Assembly (NCBI GenBank): GCA_016935935.1
Contig: JAFGPZ010000294.1
Coordinates: forward strand, 1 to 6,439
Reading direction: 5' to 3'
From: Deltaproteobacteria bacterium
GTDB taxonomy: Bacteria > Desulfobacterota > Syntrophia > Syntrophales > UBA2210
Length of the DNA stretch: 6,439 nt
The position numbers and the translations under genes were made by a program. The notes under the pieces were generated by a model. That model was not told the DNA's origin. It searched no databases and worked only from the letters and a program-made list of their open reading frames with translations. Below, piece by piece: positions 1 through 5,213 of the stretch. How positions within the stretch are numbered: position 1 is the first letter of the stretch; every line of letters starts with the position of its first letter.

Positions 1-657
1 CTTGTCGGGGCGAAAAGAGGAGAATCCGGAGGGCAAGTGATTGATGTTTCCTTGTATGAACCCCTTTTCGGATATCTGGGAGGTGAGTTTCTGATTTATA
101 CCCTTACGGGAGAAGTTGCCGAACCGATCGGAAATGAGTTGAGAGGTGCGGCTCCAAGAAACAATTACAGAACAAAAGACGGAAAGTGGATTGCAATGTC
201 CTGTTCTGCTCAAAAACCCTGGGAGACACTGGCCAAGGCCATGGGTCGGCATGAGCTGATCGACGATCCGCGTTTTAAGACCAATATGGACCGTATCCAG
301 CCGGAAAACCGTAAGCAGCTTAATGATATTATCCAGGAATGGTATCTGAGCATGACGCAGGAAGAAGTTCTGGCCATTTGCCGCCGCGAAGGCATCACGG
401 CCGGCCCGATCCCGAATATGGCAGAGATTGCGCAGGACGGACATTATAAAGAGAGAAAGACCGTTATTGAGATGGAAGATCCCGCAACGGGGATCATGCT
501 CAAGATCCCCGATGTACCCTTCCGTATGATGGGAAGTCCCGGGAAAATACGTTTTCCTGGTCTGCCCCACGGGTCGGCCAATGAGGTTATTTATCGGGAC
601 CTTCTGGGACATTCGAATGAAGAAATAAAAAAGTTTAAAGAAGAGGGTTCAATCTAA
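1..657 (+). CDS. CaiB/BaiF family III CoA-transferase, C-terminal part (5' end outside window)
   Basis: This is the last 218 codons of a family III CoA-transferase, which moves CoA between carboxylic acids in the cytoplasm through an aspartyl-CoA anhydride. The reading frame is open from base 1. A GTG at 37 is an internal Val inside the family motif G-Q-V-I-D-V-S-L (visible residues 11-18), so it is not the start. About 180 residues, including the catalytic Asp expected shortly before this motif, lie upstream of the window. Other family-typical stretches are R-T-K-D-G-K-W at about 57-63, the R-x-G-I-T-A-G-P-I block near 137, and a C-terminal D-L-L-G-H-S-N-E-E-I segment. The lyase gene starts 34 bases after the TAA stop, which suggests co-transcription and an acyl-CoA product passed to that lyase. 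The substrate (malate, citramalate, itaconate, mesaconate or a substituted succinate) cannot be told from this part. Confidence 0.93.
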   Translation, partial: LVGAKRGESGGQVIDVSLYEPLFGYLGGEFLIYTLTGEVAEPIGNELRGAAPRNNYRTKDGKWIAMSCSAQKPWETLAKAMGRHELIDDPRFKTNMDRIQPENRKQLNDIIQEWYLSMTQEEVLAICRREGITAGPIPNMAEIAQDGHYKERKTVIEMEDPATGIMLKIPDVPFRMMGSPGKIRFPGLPHGSANEVIYRDLLGHSNEEIKKFKEEGSI

Positions 658-674
658 GACGAAAAGATTTTATT

Positions 675-680
675 AAGGAG
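675..680 (+). promoter_or_regulatory. Ribosome binding site of the CitE-like lyase
   Basis: AAGGAG lies 11 bases before the ATG at 692, in the 34-base gap after the CoA-transferase. It supports 692 as the start and independent initiation of the lyase on a shared transcript. Confidence 0.75.
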
Positions 681-691
681 AGAGGCACAAT

Positions 692-1588
692 ATGAATGAA
701 TATGCCACGTTAAGGACTCTGCTGTTTGTCCCCGGAAACAGGCCCGAAAGGGTTGAAAAGGCTGTCAACGCAGGTGCCGATGCCGTTATTATTGATCTTG
801 AAGATGCCGTTCCTCTGGCATTAAAGGAAGAGACGAGGCCGCTTGTCAGGGAGAAAGTTCGACAGCATGGGAATGTTAATATCATTGTTCGTGTAAACGC
901 ATTGGAGTCTGGATTCCTGAAAGGTGACTTGGATGAGATTGTTATAAAAGAACTGCGCTGCATCATCGTGCCGAAGGTGGAAAGTCCTTCCAATCTACGG
1001 GAGATAAACAGTCTACTCCTTGAGGCGGAGATGAGAAAGGGACTCGAGGCAGGAGCTATATCCGTTATCCCCCTGATAGAGTCGGCGAAAGCGGTACAAG
1101 AAATATATGAGATTGTTTCCGAAAAAACATCTCCTGAAAGACTTTTTACTGTAGCCTTTGGCGCCGCCGATTATACTCTGGATATGGGTATTGAAATGAC
1201 GAGAGAAGGAAATGAACTCTTTTATCCCCGTTCACGAATTGCCGTTGCATGTAAAGCCGCACGGGTGGAACCTCCCCTGGACACTCCTTTCATGATTGAT
1301 GTCAAGGATGCGGAGGGACTGAAAATCGACGCACTGCGGGCGAAGACGCTGGGATTTCAGGGGAAACTATGCGTGCATCCGACCCAGGTAGTTCTGTGTA
1401 ACGAAATATTTTCTCCCACTGCAGATGAGGTACAGTACGCGAGGCAAGTTGTAATCGCCTTTGAAGATGCCGAAGCCAGCGGAATGGCCGCAATACAGTT
1501 GAATGGTAAAATGATCGATTATCCCGTTGTGGAGAGATCGAAGCGTATCCTCAGGCTTGCCGAACGTATAGGGGGGTTAGCAAAATAA
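692..1588 (+). CDS. CitE/HpcH-family acyl-CoA lyase (malyl-CoA/citramalyl-CoA lyase-like)
   Basis: A 298-residue single-domain TIM-barrel enzyme of the HpcH/HpaI aldolase - citrate lyase beta superfamily, at the family's usual length. Such enzymes split 3-hydroxyacyl-CoA thioesters (malyl-CoA to acetyl-CoA and glyoxylate, citramalyl-CoA to acetyl-CoA and pyruvate) or run the reverse condensation with Mg2+. Visible marks are L-L-F-V-P-G-N-R-P-E-R (10-20), the I-D-L-E-D-A-V block (34-40), V-R-V-N-A with a likely substrate Arg68 (66-70), the probable metal ligands Glu130 (P-L-I-E) and Asp160 (F-G-A-A-D), and G-K-L-C-V-H-P-T-Q (224-232). No citrate lyase alpha (citF) or acyl-carrier (citD) gene is beside it, and it follows a CoA-transferase. 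It is therefore more likely a stand-alone CoA-thioester lyase than a citrate lyase subunit. The specific substrate is inference. Confidence 0.9.
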   Translation: MNEYATLRTLLFVPGNRPERVEKAVNAGADAVIIDLEDAVPLALKEETRPLVREKVRQHGNVNIIVRVNALESGFLKGDLDEIVIKELRCIIVPKVESPSNLREINSLLLEAEMRKGLEAGAISVIPLIESAKAVQEIYEIVSEKTSPERLFTVAFGAADYTLDMGIEMTREGNELFYPRSRIAVACKAARVEPPLDTPFMIDVKDAEGLKIDALRAKTLGFQGKLCVHPTQVVLCNEIFSPTADEVQYARQVVIAFEDAEASGMAAIQLNGKMIDYPVVERSKRILRLAERIGGLAK

Positions 1589-1633
1589 AAGTCTTGTTTA
1601 CACAATAATTTTAGATCAAGGGAGATAGATTGT

Positions 1634-2461
1634 ATGAACAAAGCGTACAGTATGAATCGTTTGGAAACATTAATCGTGTCTAATCTTGAAAGAATACCCC
1701 TTGTGTCATTCTATGTGAGAACACGTGGTTGGCATTATGTCCTGTCATGGTGCCACAGAATCACAGCTATTATCCTTGTCCTCTACCTCTGGTTTCATCT
1801 CTACACACTCTCTTCTCTCCATACTCCGGAGGTGTATAACTGGAAAATGGGCATCATGTTTATGCCCGTCGTTGTCTTCTTTGCCTGGTTGTCCTCTGTT
1901 CCGGTAATTTTCCATGCCCTCAACGGGGGAAGACTTATACTCTATGAGAGCTTCGGCGATAGAAACGACGAGTCTATGGTCAGGTGGACTCTGTACCTCT
2001 GTTTCGTCTATGTGGCCATTCTTGGCATATTGATATTCATGGAAAACCAGACCGTATCGGCAATTTTTTTCTGGCTTGTTATGATTGTTGCGTCTCTTGC
2101 CGTTACCTTTGGCGTTGCGGCAAAAATCTGGAAAAGCCAGCATACCGTCTTCTGGAAAATGCAGAGAATAACAGGAGCTTTTTTACTGATTGCCGTTCCG
2201 GCCCATCTGTTATTTTCTCACCTTAATCCATCCGTCGCCATAGATGCACAGATGGTTATCGCAAGGATGCAGAACTGGTTTATCAAGATTGTTGATTTAC
2301 TCTTGGCTTTCTCTGTTATCTATCACTCCGGGTATGGTCTTTTTTCTATTGCCGCCGACTATATTAGATTACGTATACTCAGGATCGCGATTGCCGGAGT
2401 GATTGTTCTGTTGTCCGCAATATTTCTGATTATTGCATTGAGAATCGTTTTTACAATTTAA
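1634..2461 (+). CDS. sdhC: Succinate dehydrogenase/fumarate reductase cytochrome b anchor, apparent SdhC-SdhD fusion
   Basis: A 275-residue membrane protein that anchors the SDH/FRD catalytic subunits and should pass electrons between their Fe-S clusters and quinone. Hydrophobic segments are seen at about 43-61, 73-96, 118-136, 141-164, 179-197, 211-239 and 248-272. Possible heme ligands include His41, His55, His94, His191, His196 and His231. The two halves look alike: H-R-I-T (41-44) then His55 then F-H-A-L-N-G-G-R (93-100), against Q-R-I-T-G (177-181) then His191 then Y-H-S-G-Y-G (230-235). This is the pattern of SdhC and SdhD three-helix units joined by an extra helix. The start has an AGGGAG ribosome site at 1619-1624, 9 bases before the ATG; a second in-frame ATG at 1652 is less well placed. 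It ends in tandem stops TAA-TAG, 18 bases before the flavoprotein start. It could instead be a divergent five-helix diheme FrdC-type protein, but the repeat argues against that. Confidence 0.87.
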   Translation: MNKAYSMNRLETLIVSNLERIPLVSFYVRTRGWHYVLSWCHRITAIILVLYLWFHLYTLSSLHTPEVYNWKMGIMFMPVVVFFAWLSSVPVIFHALNGGRLILYESFGDRNDESMVRWTLYLCFVYVAILGILIFMENQTVSAIFFWLVMIVASLAVTFGVAAKIWKSQHTVFWKMQRITGAFLLIAVPAHLLFSHLNPSVAIDAQMVIARMQNWFIKIVDLLLAFSVIYHSGYGLFSIAADYIRLRILRIAIAGVIVLLSAIFLIIALRIVFTI

Positions 2462-2479
2462 TAGTGAGGGACATTAGTA

Positions 2480-4279
2480 ATGGCAAATAAACTTAAAATA
2501 AGTACCAATTTGGATTGCGATGTTTTGATTATTGGCGCCGGTGGTGCGGGGCTCCGCTGTGCTGCCGAAATCCTTGAGAAGAGGCCCGGAGCAAGGGTAC
2601 TGGCAGTAACGAAGGTTGCCCATCCTCAAAAGTCCCATACATCAACGGCACAGGGTGGTGTGTGTGCCGTTGATCCATCGGACCCTCACGATAAGCCCAT
2701 CTATCATATGTTCGATACCTGGAAAGGTTCCGATTGCAGCGCTGATCAGAATGTGGTTAAAAAAATTGTGGAAAGCGGGTGGGAACAACTTATGTGGCTT
2801 GAGAACAGGGGCATGCATTTCACGCGACTTCAGGGAGGCGCCCTGAGCAAGCGGACCTTCGGGGGTCATTCATCGGGTTTTGGGAGTGTTTCAGCCTTTC
2901 GGGCAGTTTTCGATGCCGACCGTACAGGTAAAAGCATGATGGATACATGCTGGCAGGAGGCAGTGAAGGGAGGCATCTCCTTCGTTTACCAATCTGTTGT
3001 CACGGAACTGCTCTTCAAGGAAGACCGTTGTATCGGTGCCATACTTTTCAGAGACAAAGATGGGGAATTTATCAGTGTTTCGGCTAAGGCGACTGTGCTC
3101 GCGACAGGTGGCTGCGGTCAGGTTTTTAGAATAACGACAAACTGCCGGGATAATACCGGCGATGCGCTTGCTGTGATTCTCAGCGCGGGGTTTCCCGTTA
3201 TGGATGCCGAAGCGGTGCAGTTTCATCCCACGGGGATTGTGGGACCGGGGATACTGGCCAGCGAAGCCTTGAGAAGCGAGGGGGGGATATTGCGGAATAA
3301 AGATCTGGAGCCATTCATGGAAAAATACGCTCCCAAGATGAAGGAACTGGCGCCTCGTGACATCGTGAGCAGGGCTATGGAATCGGAAATCCGAAATGGA
3401 AACGGCGTTCTTAATCCCGATCATAATATTGAACATGTCTGGATTGATTTAAGGGAACTTCCGGATTATGTCCACGATGTAAAACTTAAAGAGATATCTG
3501 GTTTTTTCAAGACCTTTGTAAATATCGATCCCAAAAAGGAGCTCTGTCCCGTACGGTCGAGCAACCACTATCATATGGGAGGTATCCCTACGACAGAGTT
3601 CGGCGAGGTGCAGAAAACGGCTGACGACATCGTTCCCGGCCTCTATGCCGTCGGCGAATGTGCCAGCGCCAGCTTTCATGGATTCAACAGGCTCGGCACC
3701 AATTCACTGCTCGAATTATTCACCATGGGTAAATTCGTAGGTGACAGGGTAGTTGATTACATAAAAGACAGCACTCTCACAAAACCGTTAAAAGGGGCAG
3801 GTGAAATAACATTTTCTCAATTTTCGAAATATCTGGAGGCCAGGGGAGAGGGGAATATAGGACTCATACGGGAAGAGATGAGAAATCTCATGACTGCCAA
3901 GGTCGGTATATTCAGAAAAGGGGATGAGATGGCGGAAGCCATGGAATCGCTCAGAGAACTTAGGGAGAGGGCCGAAGCTGTTGCCTTGACCAGCAGGACT
4001 GTTAAGATGAATCAGGAGCTTCGTCAGCGGTGGGAACTCGATAATCTCCTTGATGTGGCCATGATTATCTCAAAGGGGGCTTATGAGAGGAAGGAATCGA
4101 GGGGAGGTCATTACAGGGATGACTATCCCGAGAGAAGTAAGGAGTTTGATTATCATACCCTTGCGTATATGACGAAGTATGGAGAAGTGAATCTCGGAAA
4201 GAGGGCTATTGATATGAGTATCTTTGAGGCTGGCGGAGAGCATTGTGAATACTTTAAGATGATACCGAGAAAATATTAA
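2480..4279 (+). CDS. sdhA: Succinate dehydrogenase/fumarate reductase flavoprotein subunit
   Basis: A 599-residue FAD subunit, the usual SdhA/FrdA length, that interconverts succinate and fumarate on the membrane complex. The N-terminal dinucleotide-binding motif G-A-G-G-A-G is at 19-24. The S-H-T-S-T-A-Q-G-G segment (52-60) carries His53, the expected residue for covalent FAD attachment. Active-site marks are Q-F-H-P-T-G (247-252), L-R-S-E-G-G (264-269), A-P-R-D-I-V with the likely proton-shuttle Arg293, H-Y-H-M-G-G-I-P-T (363-371), and H-G-F-N-R-L-G-T-N-S with substrate Arg404 (400-409). The C-terminal S-R-G-G-H-Y-R-D-D-Y-P block (540-550) is typical. All catalytic residues appear present, so it should be active. 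GAGGG at 2466-2470 is its ribosome site. The covalent-FAD His fits a membrane quinone-linked enzyme; sequence alone does not say whether it works as succinate dehydrogenase or fumarate reductase. Confidence 0.97.
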   Translation: MANKLKISTNLDCDVLIIGAGGAGLRCAAEILEKRPGARVLAVTKVAHPQKSHTSTAQGGVCAVDPSDPHDKPIYHMFDTWKGSDCSADQNVVKKIVESGWEQLMWLENRGMHFTRLQGGALSKRTFGGHSSGFGSVSAFRAVFDADRTGKSMMDTCWQEAVKGGISFVYQSVVTELLFKEDRCIGAILFRDKDGEFISVSAKATVLATGGCGQVFRITTNCRDNTGDALAVILSAGFPVMDAEAVQFHPTGIVGPGILASEALRSEGGILRNKDLEPFMEKYAPKMKELAPRDIVSRAMESEIRNGNGVLNPDHNIEHVWIDLRELPDYVHDVKLKEISGFFKTFVNIDPKKELCPVRSSNHYHMGGIPTTEFGEVQKTADDIVPGLYAVGECASASFHGFNRLGTNSLLELFTMGKFVGDRVVDYIKDSTLTKPLKGAGEITFSQFSKYLEARGEGNIGLIREEMRNLMTAKVGIFRKGDEMAEAMESLRELRERAEAVALTSRTVKMNQELRQRWELDNLLDVAMIISKGAYERKESRGGHYRDDYPERSKEFDYHTLAYMTKYGEVNLGKRAIDMSIFEAGGEHCEYFKMIPRKY

Positions 4280-4380
4280 AGCATCTTCAGGAAGTCTTAT
4301 TTGACGTGATGCACTTAGTAAAAGAATCTGTTTCTAACATAGAGGATATCTGATAGTGAGTTAAAGCATTGGAGGAAAAG
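4280..4380 (+). other. 101-base intergenic gap inside the sdh operon
   Basis: This is a longer spacer than elsewhere between these operon genes. It contains only a weak 5-bp inverted repeat (4281-4285 with 4308-4312, loop of 22) with no T-run after it. A TTGACG at 4301 has no convincing -10 partner. I see no gene or clear regulatory site except the ribosome site at its end. Confidence 0.5.
4371..4376 (+). promoter_or_regulatory. Ribosome binding site that fixes the sdhB start
   Basis: GGAGGA sits 4 bases before the ATG at 4381. A TTG four codons upstream (4369) would overlap this site and has no ribosome site of its own, so 4381 is the start. Confidence 0.85.
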
Positions 4381-5109
4381 ATGGCTGCCAACTACGATAT
4401 AACCTTGGAAATTAAACGATTTGATCCCGATACAAAAAAGACATGGTTCCAGAGTTACCAGCTTGAGGCGGGGCGTATACTTCGATTTGTCGATCTTTTC
4501 AGGAAGATCAATAACGAGCAGGATCCCTCGCTGGCCTGGGGTTCATCATGCGAGCATGGTCAGTGTGGAAGCTGCGCTGTTCGAGTTAATGGAAAACCAC
4601 TTCTGGCTTGTGAGCTACTCGTCGAAAATGCCGTCAGGGATTTTGGCACGACAAGATTCCGGGTCGAACCTATACGGATTGCCCCCGTTGTCAGGGATCT
4701 TGTCGTCGATCTGGAAAAGGCCTATGAAAAGGTACACCGGGCCAAACCCTACCTGATCAAACGAGCGCCATTACCGCCAAAATCGAGCTATTACCAGATG
4801 TCACCCAGAGAGATCGATCGCTATGAAGATGCGACGAGATGCATCAATTGCTTCTGCTGTGCCGATGCCTGTATCAGCAGTCACAATAACTTTATCGGGC
4901 CGAATGCGGTGATGGCCAGTATCGTCAGGCTCATGGATCCCAGAGAGGAGGAAAAGGAGGAACGTCTCAAGCTGCTCTACAGCGAGGAAGGGATTTATCG
5001 TTGTCATTCATCCAAGGCCTGTTCTTTCGTTTGTCCCAAGGAGATAGATGTGGCTCACTTTATAGCCCTTGCAAAGGAAGGGGCCTTTAAGGAGGCTGAT
5101 GTCAAATAG
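4381..5109 (+). CDS. sdhB: Succinate dehydrogenase/fumarate reductase iron-sulfur subunit
   Basis: A 242-residue Fe-S subunit carrying electrons between the FAD of SdhA and the quinone site at the anchor. The N-terminal ferredoxin-like domain holds the [2Fe-2S] ligands Cys57, Cys62, Cys65 and Cys77 (C-x4-C-x2-C-x11-C). The C-terminal domain has C-x2-C-x2-C-x3-C at Cys154, 157, 160 and 164, then Cys208, Cys214 and Cys218. By family precedent Cys154/157/160/218 bind [4Fe-4S] and Cys164/208/214 bind [3Fe-4S], so all three clusters appear intact. The residue after Cys164 is Ile where E. coli SdhB has Pro, a small deviation. The order anchor-flavoprotein-FeS (C-A-B) matches Bacillus Sdh and Wolinella Frd operons rather than the E. 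coli sdhCDAB order. The start is ATG 4381, chosen by the ribosome site just upstream. Confidence 0.96.
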   Translation: MAANYDITLEIKRFDPDTKKTWFQSYQLEAGRILRFVDLFRKINNEQDPSLAWGSSCEHGQCGSCAVRVNGKPLLACELLVENAVRDFGTTRFRVEPIRIAPVVRDLVVDLEKAYEKVHRAKPYLIKRAPLPPKSSYYQMSPREIDRYEDATRCINCFCCADACISSHNNFIGPNAVMASIVRLMDPREEEKEERLKLLYSEEGIYRCHSSKACSFVCPKEIDVAHFIALAKEGAFKEADVK

Positions 5110-5140
5110 ACATCCTCTTTTACAACTCATAAATTACAGA

Positions 5141-5146
5141 AAGGAG
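5141..5146 (+). promoter_or_regulatory. Displaced Shine-Dalgarno sequence of the MmgE/PrpD gene
   Basis: AAGGAG is the only good ribosome-site match between sdhB and the MmgE/PrpD gene, yet it ends 67 bases before the ATG at 5214. The leader hairpin lies between them. With that hairpin folded, the spacing along the unpaired strand falls to about 13 bases. Confidence 0.45.
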
Positions 5147-5149
5147 AGA

Positions 5150-5203
5150 GCGGGTCGCCGTTTGATTGCATCGTAATTAAGTAAAAGCAATCCGGCGAAA
5201 CGC
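5150..5203 (+). promoter_or_regulatory. Leader hairpin before the MmgE/PrpD start
   Basis: TCGCCG (5155-5160) pairs with CGGCGA (5193-5198) and GATTGC (5164-5169) with GCAATC (5187-5192). This gives 12 perfect pairs broken by a TTT bulge (5161-5163), around a 17-base A/T-rich loop (5170-5186). Three further pairs, GCG 5150-5152 with CGC 5201-5203, extend it across a GG/AA internal loop. No T-run follows, so it is not an intrinsic terminator. It ends 10 bases before the ATG, where it could control or bridge translation initiation, or protect a processed 5' end. Confidence 0.7.
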
Positions 5204-5213
5204 TTAAATACCC

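Noticed and set aside
37..657. GTG at 37 as the start of the CoA-transferase
   Set aside because: The codon is the Val of a conserved internal motif, the frame is open to base 1, and there is no ribosome site; the gene begins outside the window.
2891..3436. 181-codon open frame on the - strand inside sdhA
   Set aside because: It lies antisense to a strongly conserved gene and its product has no family features; it is a shadow frame.
4301..4329. Internal sigma-70 promoter before sdhB (TTGACG)
   Set aside because: No acceptable -10 element at 16-18 bases; the match is one box only.
4309..4353. 14-codon ORF between sdhA and sdhB
   Set aside because: No ribosome site, no recognisable sequence, and short ORFs of this size are expected by chance.
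5150..5203. Intrinsic terminator between sdhB and the MmgE/PrpD gene
   Set aside because: The stem is followed by AACGCTTAAATACCC, with no T-run, and its loop is long.
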